In this document: piece after piece, positions 16,925 to 25,311 of the stretch
Position numbering within the stretch: position 1 is the stretch's first letter
How the letters are laid out: each line of letters starts with the position of its first letter
From: Candidatus Bathyarchaeia archaeon
GTDB taxonomy: Archaea; Thermoproteota; Bathyarchaeia; 40CM-2-53-6
DNA length: 64,000 nt
Direction: 5' to 3'
Assembly: GCA_035935655.1 (NCBI GenBank)
Contig: DASYWW010000037.1
Location: 1-64,000, forward strand
Notes under the pieces: model-generated
The model's database searches: none
The model's input: the letters and a program-made list of their open reading frames with translations, nothing else
Told to the model about the DNA's origin: nothing
Made by a program: the position numbers and the translations under genes

Positions 16925-17542
16925 CTAGCTGGAATCCTGAGTTGATCCGCGGGTCTTCCGAGTCTTCGTTCCTGGCTGGGATCCCGTTGCCTTCTCGATA
17001 CTTCGGAAGTTGATCTCCCGGACAAACGCTTCAGTGATGACGTCAAGGGAGTCAATCTTCTCCTGCATCAAGACATCGCTGATCTTCAGCGGATGATCAG
17101 GAAGAAGGAGATTGTCGTTCGAGGCAACGAAATGCTCCCAGTTTATCCCAACATCCAAGGTTGAATCCGCTAGCTCCTCATCTGTCACCATAGCAGCTCT
17201 CGCCGTATTGACAAAGTTCTGGAACTCCTCATCGGGAACCTGAAGATCCATTACAGTCCGAATCGGTCTGGGAGTTGTCCCGCCAAGCTCGTGTCCGAGA
17301 ACGTGCGCGAGGAATGTGAAGTTCTCGATCTCGGTAAAGTGTTTCATCCGTATCTCCAGAGGAGTATCCCCAGTCGGATTGGAATCAGGAAAGTCCGAGA
17401 TTTGCGGGGCTCCCGTCTGCGAATCATTGAACCGGAAGACCCTTGATAATCTTAGCGGGTTCGACAGGGCGATATTCCTGGCAATTTCTCTTACGGATTC
17501 GTCTTGCTCCCACGACTCTCTACTCTTAGTATCCGACGCCAT
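16925..17542 (-). CDS. Conserved-looking protein of unknown function
   Basis: A 205-residue soluble, acidic protein. Residues 65-100 (H-F-T-E-I-E-N-F-T-F-L-A-H-V-L-G-H-E-L-G-G) suggest an amphipathic helix with several histidines but not a standard zinc motif. The C-terminal 25 residues are a disordered Lys/Thr/Arg tail. I do not recognise it. It converges with the small membrane protein, and its upstream gap to 17686 holds nothing I can identify. Confidence 0.55.
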   Translation of the reverse strand: MASDTKSRESWEQDESVREIARNIALSNPLRLSRVFRFNDSQTGAPQISDFPDSNPTGDTPLEIRMKHFTEIENFTFLAHVLGHELGGTTPRPIRTVMDLQVPDEEFQNFVNTARAAMVTDEELADSTLDVGINWEHFVASNDNLLLPDHPLKISDVLMQEKIDSLDVITEAFVREINFRSIEKATGSQPGTKTRKTRGSTQDSS

Positions 17543-17685
17543 GTTTCAACCCCGCAACTTCCGTTTTAGAGCTAATCTTTGATCTGTTACCCACGACGAG
17601 ACTCGAATGTACCGTTTCGTTTCTGCCCATCCGCGGCTATCGAACGGAAGTCTCCCGCTGTCGATCCCGACTGTAGCAAGAGCGG

Positions 17686-18039
17686 CTAGTCGCCTGGCTT
17701 GCAAACAATCTTGACTCGATACTCTGAGACAGTATTTGTGAGAACCGTGAAAGGGCAGCCTTCGACAGTGCAGCCTGGCATTGAGGGAGTGCACCGGAAG
17801 TAATTGTAGACGGCGGTCTTGTTGTCGAAATTCAGCCAGTTCAACTGTTCAGTGGTCACAGCCCCGTTGCTGTATGAGGCTTGCATCTGTGTATGGTTGC
17901 CGTTCTTGGTCAAGAGGTATTCAGTCGAGTATGTGGTTGAGACCCCGTTTGGCCTGGGAATACTCTGGTACCATACAATTCCAACTATGCCGATGAGGCC
18001 AATCGTCAATATCGCAATCGCGAGGTACTCGCGTCTCAT
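17686..18039 (-). CDS. Signal-anchored extracellular small protein
   Basis: A 117-residue protein with one N-terminal membrane anchor (about residues 5-24, A-I-L-T-I-G-L-I-G-I-V-G-I-V-W). An extracellular Asn/Thr-rich domain follows, with four cysteines (C-T-P-S-M-P-G-C, V-E-G-C and a C near the end) that could form disulfides. Function unknown. Confidence 0.6.
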   Translation of the reverse strand: MRREYLAIAILTIGLIGIVGIVWYQSIPRPNGVSTTYSTEYLLTKNGNHTQMQASYSNGAVTTEQLNWLNFDNKTAVYNYFRCTPSMPGCTVEGCPFTVLTNTVSEYRVKIVCKPGD

Positions 18040-18130
18040 CGTTTCGTCCTTCTCGCAGACCCCTACGTGTGACTTAGATTAGCAAATCGGTACCTTGACT
18101 GCTGCATCTTAAATAAGAACGAAAACCAAG

Positions 18131-18514
18131 TTGGGTTGCGACTGTCTTTTGGCACCGAGAAAGCCACGCAAGGTCGCAACGAAGACACGAGCAAGATCAA
18201 ACAGCCTTTCTCAGGGTAACCAGGAGAACTTCCCGACAAAAGACTCGATCAAAGCTGCAGAGGATCTCGCCCTCACAGCATTCGCGTCGGGACTGAAACT
18301 GGCGGCAGCCTTTGGAACCGTTGCCGCCAAGACCACAAGCCTAGCCCTCGCGTCCATCGCAACGGGGGCGGACAAGTTCTCTGAACTAGTCAAACAGGAA
18401 GCACTTCGCTCACAGAAGCTAAATGCGAAGAGAACGTCTCCAAGACAACGTAGGATGAACGACAACAAGAGAACGTCGAGGAGAGAACGGAAGCTGGAAG
18501 TCTTAGCTTCCTGA
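18131..18514 (+). CDS. Basic protein with central Ala-rich helix
   Basis: TTG start, 127 residues. Basic ends flank a central amphipathic Ala/Ser-rich helix (about residues 45-80), which recalls phasin-like or membrane-associating helices. A CTTAAATAAG box lies about 20 bases upstream. It overlaps the end of the convergent transporter-like gene by 12 bases. No family recognised, and the existence of the protein is only moderately supported. Confidence 0.45.
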   Translation: MGCDCLLAPRKPRKVATKTRARSNSLSQGNQENFPTKDSIKAAEDLALTAFASGLKLAAAFGTVAAKTTSLALASIATGADKFSELVKQEALRSQKLNAKRTSPRQRRMNDNKRTSRRERKLEVLAS

Positions 18515-19321
18515 GCGAGTGGTCTTCGCGGAGCGCCGTAATAATTCTTGCAAGCCGAATCTCGATCCGTAGACCCTAGTAGCAAGCAACAATGGAGTAC
18601 AAACAAGAACGGCCCCGAGGACAATTACCGCTCGTTCGAACGGATAAACGAGAAAGATAAACGGCCAGGAGCGCAAAGCGACGCTTCCCAAGAGGCTAGC
18701 AAAGAGAATTCCTCCAGTCACGTGTTCGAGCATCGTCCCGATGAAAGCCGCTACCAACACTGCTTTCGCCAGGTCTCTACGCGAACCGAAGCTGAACCTA
18801 TCGCCCAAGTTTCGAGTAAGCGGAGATACCAGCACGGCTAGAGCGACTAAGTGAAGCCAGAGATATGGAATCGGCGGACTTGGAAGACGAAGCCACTGGA
18901 ATGGAACAGGGAGGTTTGGAAAGTTCGACCCGACAAATATCTCCGTATTTGGATTGATGACAAAGAGACCCAAGGTCGCAACGTACATTAGGGCTGCCTC
19001 GGATCTTCTGCCGCGCACGAGAAGACTGATCGCGGCAACGTTCAACGCACCACCTAGGAAATCGAGTCCTCCGAATTTCAGGGCCCCAGCTGATCCCGGA
19101 ATGAAGGCTGCGATCATCGTCCCGATAAAGACTGCAAATATTCCGTAGGATGGAGCGAGAAAGACGCCGAGAACCGGCGTTATGACTCCGCTGAACGTGA
19201 TAGCGCCGCTTACCCCAATAAGCCGATCAAGAAACAGGGTTCTTGGAATAACGTAGAGCGCAGTAAGGGATGCCGTTAGAGTAATCATTCTGGTGTCGAA
19301 TTTGTTCTTGCGGATTTGCAA
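18503..19321 (-). CDS. Membrane protein resembling an ECF transporter S component
   Basis: A 272-residue integral membrane protein with about seven or eight segments. The first half (a T-x-x-L-T-A-L-Y-V start, then G-V-I-T-P-V-L-G-V-F-L-A-P-S-Y-G and a G-G-L-D-F-L-G-G-A-L-N loop) looks like the substrate-binding S subunit of ECF vitamin or metal transporters. The second half extends beyond the usual ~190 residues. No ECF A or T genes are nearby, and the substrate is unknown. It reads in the same direction as larC, with 20 bases between them. Confidence 0.55.
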   Translation of the reverse strand: MQIRKNKFDTRMITLTASLTALYVIPRTLFLDRLIGVSGAITFSGVITPVLGVFLAPSYGIFAVFIGTMIAAFIPGSAGALKFGGLDFLGGALNVAAISLLVRGRRSEAALMYVATLGLFVINPNTEIFVGSNFPNLPVPFQWLRLPSPPIPYLWLHLVALAVLVSPLTRNLGDRFSFGSRRDLAKAVLVAAFIGTMLEHVTGGILFASLLGSVALRSWPFIFLVYPFERAVIVLGAVLVCTPLLLATRVYGSRFGLQELLRRSAKTTRSGS

Positions 19322-19341
19322 TTCTTCATATCACAAGGGGC

Positions 19342-20586
19342 TTAGCCGTGCCCAGTGACACGGTTCTTAACGATTTGCTGAAGCTCTCTCACGCTCAATC
19401 CTGTTTCAGTCGACATTCGTCGTAGGTCTTCGTATTCGATTTTGCCGCCTTGAGGATGACCGCGCGGCGAAAGCGCCGTCTTTGCTCTGACTTGGAACTT
19501 CTTTCCTCCAACCTCGAGCATGATCGTGCTGCTAGCCCTTCTGCTGATGTGTCTAGAAACTAGGATTTCTCGTACTCCAAGCGTCCCGGTCTCTTCCATT
19601 AGCAATTCGGCCAACTGCTCGCTGTTTGCCTTGTCAGCTATGACGGAGATTAGTTGCCCCGGCCGGTTCTTCTTCATGAAGACCGGAGTAATCGACACGT
19701 CTCGGGCTCCAGCTTCCATTAGCTTCTCAACCGCGCGACCGATAACTTCGCCGGAGACATCGTCCAAGTTCGTCTCCAAGACAACGACCTCATCGTGAGC
19801 GTGACTGCCTTCTAAAAGTTCTCCGACAGTTAGACGAAGAATATTGGCTACCTGATCTAGATCCTTTGCGCCAGCGCCATATCCGATCCTGTCGGGCGTT
19901 ATGATTGGAATTTCACCCTTAGTAGAACTTGCCAGGTTGACTGCTATGGCGGCACCTGTAGGCGTTGTCAGTTCAAATTGGATTTTGTTGGTTTTCATGG
20001 GAAACTTGTGGTCTCGCAATATTTCGGCGACGGCTGGCGCTGGATTTGGATAGGTTCGGCCTGAGAAGTTCGTTACTCCCTCTCCTACTGCGATCGGGCT
20101 ACACCACCACTGGCTTTTGGATAGTTCGAGTTCATCGGCGAGGTATGCCACTCCCAGAATGTCCACCAGGGTATCAGCGGACCCGAGCTCATGAAGTTCG
20201 ACCTCCTCGGTCGAGTGATCATGGACGCGAGATTCAGCAGAAGCTAGCGTGGCCAAGACGGATTTGACGAAGGCAGTTCCCCACTCCGACAGACCAAGAA
20301 CCTTTCCGCACTTCAGGGCAGATGACTGAAGATCGCTAGCCTTCCTCCTAGAGAGTTTTTCTTCAGAACTTACTTCGACGAATTGTGAGCGGATTTCTCC
20401 TCTGTCAACTCTGGTCGTCTTGACCTGAACGCTACTTGCGCCCGGAAGATTTGTTTCGACGACCCTCGCTACTTTTTCCAGCCTCTTCGGATTCCCGCCA
20501 AGATCAATTAGAGCGCCAAGGAATTTGTCTCCTGAGGCTCCTGAAGAACTGGCATCAATTATCACCGCTCTTCCAGAAGCTCTCAT
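19342..20586 (-). CDS. larC: LarC-like nickel-pincer cofactor/nickel insertion protein
   Basis: LarC (DUF111) is a CTP-dependent cyclometallase that inserts nickel into the pyridinium dithiocarboxylic acid cofactor made by LarB and LarE. Here the N-terminal A-S-G-A-S-G-D-K-F-L motif, the H-x-H-x-H-like region (H-D-H-S-T-E-E-V-E-L-H-E) and the C-terminal N-L-D-D-V-S-G-E-V-I segment are present, at the usual ~415 residues. I choose the ATG at 20586 because GGAGAGG lies just upstream; a TTG at 20619 would be longer. LarB, LarE and LarA are not in the window. Confidence 0.9.
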   Translation of the reverse strand: MRASGRAVIIDASSSGASGDKFLGALIDLGGNPKRLEKVARVVETNLPGASSVQVKTTRVDRGEIRSQFVEVSSEEKLSRRKASDLQSSALKCGKVLGLSEWGTAFVKSVLATLASAESRVHDHSTEEVELHELGSADTLVDILGVAYLADELELSKSQWWCSPIAVGEGVTNFSGRTYPNPAPAVAEILRDHKFPMKTNKIQFELTTPTGAAIAVNLASSTKGEIPIITPDRIGYGAGAKDLDQVANILRLTVGELLEGSHAHDEVVVLETNLDDVSGEVIGRAVEKLMEAGARDVSITPVFMKKNRPGQLISVIADKANSEQLAELLMEETGTLGVREILVSRHISRRASSTIMLEVGGKKFQVRAKTALSPRGHPQGGKIEYEDLRRMSTETGLSVRELQQIVKNRVTGHG

Positions 20587-20609
20587 GTTGACCTCTCCGA
20601 CCGCTCCGA

Positions 20610-20930
20610 TTGGGCACAAGTATTAATCAAGCTATTTCGATATTATCACGATCGCCATTGGAGCCCAAGCCTGACAACTCGTGCGTCTACGGCCTCGGCG
20701 AATGCCCCGTACTGACCGTTGTAGGAGAGAAGATGAAAGACATGGAACAACGATCAAAAGTCTTCCCAACAGACCCCGGCGCAGCAGCTGTAAGCCAGAT
20801 GATACAACCCTTCCTCCAGCTAAACGCCAACATTTACGCCATGCTACCTTCGTTCTGTCCCAACTGTCCGAAGAGGATAGTGGCGGTTGAGAAAGAGCTA
20901 GCCCAGATAAGACACCAGTCGACCAAATGA
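20610..20930 (+). CDS. Small cysteine-containing protein, divergent from larC
   Basis: Up to 106 residues from a TTG at 20610; an internal ATG at 20733 is the alternative start. It carries C-V-Y-G-L-G-E-C near residue 25 and C-P-N-C-P-K-R near residue 84, four cysteines that could bind a metal or cluster. From the longer start its 5' end would overlap the larC leader. No family recognised. Confidence 0.55.
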   Translation: MGTSINQAISILSRSPLEPKPDNSCVYGLGECPVLTVVGEKMKDMEQRSKVFPTDPGAAAVSQMIQPFLQLNANIYAMLPSFCPNCPKRIVAVEKELAQIRHQSTK

Positions 20931-21022
20931 AATAACTAGATAACCCAAATTCGACCTCTTTCTGCATGGAAGTTCAGATAAGCTAAACTTCTCCCAAACC
21001 GAATCTGATATGGGTTGGTCTC

Positions 21023-21622
21023 TTGGCCACTTTCGGCCTCGGCGGGCCTGTAGGCTTTTCCCTCGCCACCACAGGTTACTGTAGTGCGGTCCTAGTCGCT
21101 CGCGTCTGGGAATTTGTTTCCCTTCAATCTTACTTGGGATGTAGTACTTCCTGCCCCGTTCGCTCAGCCGACGTCTTTCAGCTTCATCACTTCTACTATG
21201 GTCTAGCAATGTTCTTGGTCGCCACCGGTCTTCTGGCTGTTGCTAAGAGGCAGAGGGTTAGATGGGACGCGGCCCTGATCTTTGGAATAGGAGCAGGACT
21301 TTGCGTTGACGAGGCGGGACTCTTGCTCTTGAGAATTCCTTACAATGGGCTGCTCTCGATCCTCTTACTGACACTCGTAGGCTTGGCCATTTTCGGGGCA
21401 ACCGCGAATGCAGCGTTACGTGACGGAATACGCGAGTTCAGGATATTGGACCGAGCTGATGTTCTAACTGTGTTGTCGATCCTTCTCGCTTTGGCAGGAG
21501 TGCTCTATCTGGATCGGCCTCTGATCACAATCATACAAGTCATTGGCGGTGCATTCTGGGCCCTTGCTGTAGTCCTTATCACACTCTTTGGAAAGAAGCA
21601 CTTTCTCAAAGTCCGGGCCTGA
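21023..21622 (+). CDS. Multi-pass membrane protein
   Basis: TTG start, 199 residues, about six membrane segments. A conserved-looking F-Q-L-H-H-F-Y-Y-G motif sits at the start of the second segment, and F-G-I-G-A-G-L-C-V-D-E-A-G lies between the third and fourth. Histidine and acidic residues within the membrane suggest a metal, haem or lipid site, but I cannot name the family. A single gene between convergent and divergent neighbours. Confidence 0.65.
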   Translation: MATFGLGGPVGFSLATTGYCSAVLVARVWEFVSLQSYLGCSTSCPVRSADVFQLHHFYYGLAMFLVATGLLAVAKRQRVRWDAALIFGIGAGLCVDEAGLLLLRIPYNGLLSILLLTLVGLAIFGATANAALRDGIREFRILDRADVLTVLSILLALAGVLYLDRPLITIIQVIGGAFWALAVVLITLFGKKHFLKVRA

Positions 21623-21774
21623 CGTCTTAAGCGGAATCCTTAAGCAAACTGTTGCATCAGTGGGCTTGAGAACAGATACGGATCGGCTACGAAGGGGGTT
21701 TAGTTCCCTTCGCAACTTTCCTAAACAGTTCGACAAAGCGGACGGCCGCATCGGCGCCTATAGGAGGAGCGGTC

Positions 21775-22122
21775 TTACTGGGGGGCTTTGGATTGGTTTT
21801 CGAATCGTTTGACAAGGCCAAACATTCCAAGGAAAAGGGCCACTCCGGCTGCAATGTTGACGGCTGAACTAAGAATCAATGTGACGACTCCTATGGAGCT
21901 GATCAGTGCGGTCAGTTGATCGGCGGGGAGAGATAAGGAGAGGATGAGAGAAACGACATTTCTGATCGTCAGAAGAGTGAACGCGGCGATGATGAGCGTC
22001 CATGCTCGGAACGATCCGGTCAGCTTTGTCACTCGATAGGCGTAGAAGACCACGCCTGCTTGTAAGATAAGCTGGAAGACCGAGATGAAGTAGAGCGTTG
22101 AGATAACAACCACGTCAGCCAT
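21775..22122 (-). CDS. Four-segment membrane protein of the KaiC operon
   Basis: A 115-residue protein with four predicted membrane helices (about 6-28, 39-60, 70-90 and 88-105) and short loops. It begins 11 bases after the KaiC-like ATPase gene on the same strand, so it is probably the last gene of that operon and may be the membrane partner of the signalling unit. Small four-helix proteins next to KaiC-like genes are common in archaea, but the family is unnamed here. Confidence 0.65.
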   Translation of the reverse strand: MADVVVISTLYFISVFQLILQAGVVFYAYRVTKLTGSFRAWTLIIAAFTLLTIRNVVSLILSLSLPADQLTALISSIGVVTLILSSAVNIAAGVALFLGMFGLVKRFENQSKAPQ

Positions 22123-22133
22123 TCATTTTTCGC

Positions 22134-22970
22134 CTACTTGCGTTTCTCCGAGGCTCCGCGGAATAGTTCCATGAACTTCTCTGAGGCTACCTTTCTCGGC
22201 GAACCGCTGATGATGCCTTCGTAGTTTGTGAACGCTGATTCTATCTTGATCCCATTCGGTGTTATTTCGTACTCTCGAAGCCTCTTGTCATGGTCGCTGC
22301 CTCGCATTTTTAGGATGACCATGGCTTTGCGCATTGACGACTCGATCTCTACGGGTTTGAGCGCGACAATACAATCGACAAGGAAGCTTAGCCCTACATC
22401 GGTTACGCTGTACGAGCCGCCACTTATCTGAGGGGACTCCCAGAGCAGAACAGAGCTGATTCCATGAGTCTTCAGATACCTGACTACTCGATAGGCTTCC
22501 ATTCTCATGTCGTCTTTCTTCACGAACATCTCTAGGTGGCTGAGCGAGTCGATAACAAGGCGCCGGGGTTGAATGTCCCGAATAATGTCGTCGAGCAAGC
22601 TGTCGTCGCCCGATTCCATGATGAGATTGGGAGAGGTGCAGACCACTCGGAACTTGTCCTCTTCCTCAATTTTTCGGAGGTCCCATCCGAAGTTCTTCGC
22701 GTCTCTATAGATCTGGTCGGGTAGCTCTTCGAAGGTCACGTAGATCCCGGGCTCTCCGAGCTTGACCCCGTTGACAAGGTACTGGAGAGCGAGAGTCGTC
22801 TTTCCAGTTCCGGCGCTTCCCGCAAGCATTACAGCGTCTCCGGGCATGAACCCTCCTCGGAGCATCTCGTCAAGAACAACGATTCCAGTCTTGACCCGAA
22901 GGCCTTCCTCCACCCTGCTGGAGAACACGTCGAAACCAGAAGCTCCTGCCCTCGAACGTGGTGCAGTCAT
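22134..22970 (-). CDS. KaiC-like RecA-superfamily ATPase
   Basis: A 278-residue single-domain KaiC/GvpD-like protein. It opens with G-I-V-V-L-D-E-M-L-R-G-G-F-M-P-G-D, has Walker A G-S-A-G-T-G-K-T-T near residue 51, the F-E-E-L-P catalytic glutamates, and Walker B L-V-I-D-S-L-S-H-L near residue 140. Archaeal single-domain KaiC proteins take part in signal transduction and often pair with winged-helix regulators. That pairing is seen here: the start overlaps the wHTH gene by 4 bases (ATGA). Confidence 0.9.
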   Translation of the reverse strand: MTAPRSRAGASGFDVFSSRVEEGLRVKTGIVVLDEMLRGGFMPGDAVMLAGSAGTGKTTLALQYLVNGVKLGEPGIYVTFEELPDQIYRDAKNFGWDLRKIEEEDKFRVVCTSPNLIMESGDDSLLDDIIRDIQPRRLVIDSLSHLEMFVKKDDMRMEAYRVVRYLKTHGISSVLLWESPQISGGSYSVTDVGLSFLVDCIVALKPVEIESSMRKAMVILKMRGSDHDKRLREYEITPNGIKIESAFTNYEGIISGSPRKVASEKFMELFRGASEKRK

Positions 22971-23263
22971 TTCTCTACACCTATCCTGACCGTTCTGAGA
23001 TGATTCGCAACCGACTCCAGAAGCTCACGATCCTTCGCACGATCCAGGTAGACAACCTCAGAGGCTCCGATTCTCTTCTGTTTGAGAACACCTAACACCA
23101 AAAGTTCTCGGACCTCGGAAATTACCTGGACTGTCGTTCTCCCGATCCGACGCGCGACTCCATCGACTGTATCGATGAGTCCTGGGTTTCTGTGAAATAG
23201 GACTAGAAGGTCGCCTCTGACCTCTGATCCGAGAAGTGTCGACAGTATCTCCGAGCCGCTCAA
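22967..23263 (-). CDS. Winged-helix DNA-binding protein
   Basis: A 98-residue stand-alone winged helix. A first helix (S-E-V-R-G-D-L-L-V-L-F-H), a recognition region (V-A-R-R-I-G-R-T-T-V-Q-V-I-S-E-V-R-E-L) and a wing (L-G-V-L-K-Q-K-R-I-G-A-S-E-V-V-Y) are visible. It starts at TTG, overlapping the upstream stop by 4 bases (TTGA), and ends overlapping the KaiC-like start, so the three proteins are translationally coupled and probably work together. Confidence 0.75.
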   Translation of the reverse strand: MSGSEILSTLLGSEVRGDLLVLFHRNPGLIDTVDGVARRIGRTTVQVISEVRELLVLGVLKQKRIGASEVVYLDRAKDRELLESVANHLRTVRIGVEK

Positions 23264-23667
23264 GTTAGCCTGCTCTCCACCAAGACAACTGCCTTCGCGG
23301 TTTCTAGAGATCTCTCGTAGTCAAAACTCGCTTCCGAATAGTATCGAATGCCCAGTTTTCGGTCCAGATCCTTGACGACGAGTCTTTCAAGAACCGCCGC
23401 TCCGTTACCGAACAACGATTGCAATTTTCTGTCGAATTCCTTTGAGTTGCTTGCGGCGTCAAGCAATCCTTTCGAGGTCAGAACCTCCAGCACATTCCGA
23501 CCCAGAGCGTTTCCAACTGCCTCGCGAACGGTGCTTACGAGCACTGATGAGAATGCTTTCTCCGCAGCGAACCTCTGGTCTGGACTCAGAGACTTGGGAG
23601 CTGATTGAGAATTGTCGCGCGGACTAGTCCAGCCAGACTCATGTAGTTGCGCTGCCAATGCTGTCAC
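23260..23667 (-). CDS. Helical protein of the KaiC operon
   Basis: A 135-residue helical protein, first gene of the operon. A disordered N-terminus is followed by A-V-G-N-A-L-G-R-N-V-L-E-V-L and a F-D-R-K-L-Q-S-L-F-G-N-G-A-A-V-L-E-R segment. The protein encoded divergently at 23925 has the same arrangement (L-G-A-A-V-Q-A-S-V-Y-S-V-L, then F-D-D-V-V-Q-A-L-T-S-S-L-G-A-C-S-R). I infer the two are distant paralogues, possibly a sensor or dimerisation domain. No named family recognised. Confidence 0.6.
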   Translation of the reverse strand: MTALAAQLHESGWTSPRDNSQSAPKSLSPDQRFAAEKAFSSVLVSTVREAVGNALGRNVLEVLTSKGLLDAASNSKEFDRKLQSLFGNGAAVLERLVVKDLDRKLGIRYYSEASFDYERSLETAKAVVLVESRLT

Positions 23668-23924
23668 GTACTTGCTGGCGTACTTGGCGAGAGATGAACT
23701 GGTTGTAACCTAGCTTTCCAACTTCATGTACAACATTCTTCCAATCTTGCACTAGAGTTCGAGAATTTCGAAAGGAACAATCGGTTGAGGCGTTTATGTC
23801 TAAGGATTTGGGGAGCCCGGGTTCATGACGCACGCTATTCGGTGATCTCATCCGATTGGTAGTATTAGTTACAACAGCCGTATTCAATTGCCGGAGACTA
23901 GGGTCGCGGGACAAGGAGGATGTT

Positions 23925-24383
23925 TTGCGGTCCTCTCTAGTTGACATTTTCTATGAGACTCTAGGGTACTGCTTTGACAAAGTCTTGCTAGAGACCCTCG
24001 GGGCAGCTGTGCAAGCCTCTGTCTATAGCGTACTGATGCGCAATGGGATCAAGAAGGAGGAGGTTTCTAGCCGGTTTGATGATGTCGTGCAGGCGCTGAC
24101 GAGCAGCCTTGGAGCATGTTCGCGAGTCATTGTACACCGAACTGTTGTCGAGATGTTCAAGGAGTACAGTCAGAGACTTGACTTTTCATATACTGATTCT
24201 CTGAGAGAGCGCCTTGGGCTGTTGAAGGTGGCGGTTGTCGCGAACCACGTTCTCCCTCACAGGCTCAACGACCAATCACGGTTCGACAGCATAGAAATGC
24301 TCGACGTAAGTGAAAGACCCGATGGCCCGAGAGGTCAACCCTACAACAGCCTTTTTCCTTTGAAGAAGGGCGTTAAAACATAG
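23925..24383 (+). CDS. Helical protein, divergent paralogue of the KaiC-operon protein
   Basis: I place the start at TTG 23925 because a perfect AAGGAGG lies at 23913-23919, five bases upstream. An earlier TTG at 23856 has no such site. The ~152-residue protein has the same helical pattern as the first protein of the KaiC operon, with an added C-terminal extension ending in a basic tail. The shared intergenic region of 250 bases probably holds both promoters. Confidence 0.6.
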   Translation: MRSSLVDIFYETLGYCFDKVLLETLGAAVQASVYSVLMRNGIKKEEVSSRFDDVVQALTSSLGACSRVIVHRTVVEMFKEYSQRLDFSYTDSLRERLGLLKVAVVANHVLPHRLNDQSRFDSIEMLDVSERPDGPRGQPYNSLFPLKKGVKT

Positions 24384-24411
24384 AATCCTCCTCACACCCT
24401 GTCTGGTCAGG

Positions 24412-24602
24412 AAATCGCCCATTTTCAGCCCTGATTTGCGATCAAAAGCACCCCCGAGATCTCGCCTGAAAATCCTTCGTGAACCCCCGATAGACCAGGC
24501 AAACTCAATAGTCATTCAAGCCCAGACTACGCCCTGACCTCCCTAACTCGCCCGTTATCCCTGCCAGACAGGAAATCTCCCGACCAAAAAGGGGGGTACT
24601 AG
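24412..24602 (-). repeat. Dispersed repeat R1, copy b
   Basis: On the minus strand: CTAGTACCCCCCTTTTT, then GATTTCCTGTCTGGCAGG, and the end CAGGGCTGAAAATGGGCGAT. Its inner part (GGCGAGATCTCGGGGGTGC, then GATCGCAAAT) matches copy e at 47521 better than copies a and c, so at least two subfamilies exist. It sits 60 bases downstream of the TfoX-like gene on the same strand. Confidence 0.88.
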
Positions 24603-24663
24603 CGAGTACATCTCGCGACACGAGAGCGGTCCTCCTGGACACGGCTGAAAGTAACCCTGACAG

Positions 24664-25011
24664 CTATGACTTTGCTCTGGCCGAAGAGACGTCCCCGTAT
24701 CTTTTCCTACCAAACGGCATTACCGATTTCACATCCTTAGGGCCCTTCAGTGGCGTAACCCAGAGCCTGCCTGTCTGTCCGGCCATCTCGAATGGCTTCC
24801 CGCCGAACTTCTCTTTCACTATTGCCTGATCTTTTTCCTGGAGCTTCATCAGAACAATGCCATCTGTTACGAGGAAGCCGATGAATTTTCTGTTGTAGAA
24901 GTAGCAGAGACAGCCCATCATCGGTCTGGAAGAAACCCCTTTCCATTTCAGAACCTCTGAATCGAAGATTTTCTGGATCTCGCTCATTTTTTCCTCGTTG
25001 TAATACTTCAT
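24664..25011 (-). CDS. TfoX N-terminal-domain protein
   Basis: A 115-residue protein of the TfoX N-terminal domain family, recognised from S-S-R-P-M-M-G-C-L-C-Y-F-Y near residue 28, the F-I-G-F-L-V-T-D-G strand and the K-F-G-G-K-P-F-E segment. In bacteria related domains affect competence regulation; the archaeal role is unknown. A decayed second copy lies at 54635-54982 (about 30 kb away), and both copies are followed by an R1 repeat in the same orientation. Confidence 0.85.
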   Translation of the reverse strand: MKYYNEEKMSEIQKIFDSEVLKWKGVSSRPMMGCLCYFYNRKFIGFLVTDGIVLMKLQEKDQAIVKEKFGGKPFEMAGQTGRLWVTPLKGPKDVKSVMPFGRKRYGDVSSARAKS

Positions 25012-25175
25012 GCAATCACACCCGTGTCCGGATCAATTCCCCGCCCTGTATTTCAGCCAGCATTGATCTGTTATAATTGTTCATGGGCGAAACCGGACCT
25101 GGAAACAGGGTCCAGAATCCAACGACCACACAGAGTGCGAACTAGACCCTTGACTTTTGAGGCTATTATCGGGGA

Positions 25176-25305
25176 TCAGAATCTTATCTATTTTCGAGGC
25201 CCATTTTCCGAAACAGTTTTCGAGACCGATTTTCTCTAACGGTTTTCTGACACGATAATCGTGACTTTCCGGGCCCCCGGCCCTACTCGAGTCGCGCGCC
25301 GCACG
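25176..25305 (-). repeat. Dispersed repeat R3, copy a
   Basis: On the minus strand the order is GTGCGGCGCGCGA, a GC-rich GGGCC tract, then CACGATTATCGTGTCAGAAA, then five 13-bp units beginning GAAAA (25183-25247). The partner copy is at 37965-38112. The part CACGATTATCGTG is a near-perfect palindrome. It lies just past the stop of the phoU-like gene, read in the same direction. Nothing else is seen between 25012 and 25311. Confidence 0.7.
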
Positions 25306-25311
25306 GAAAAC

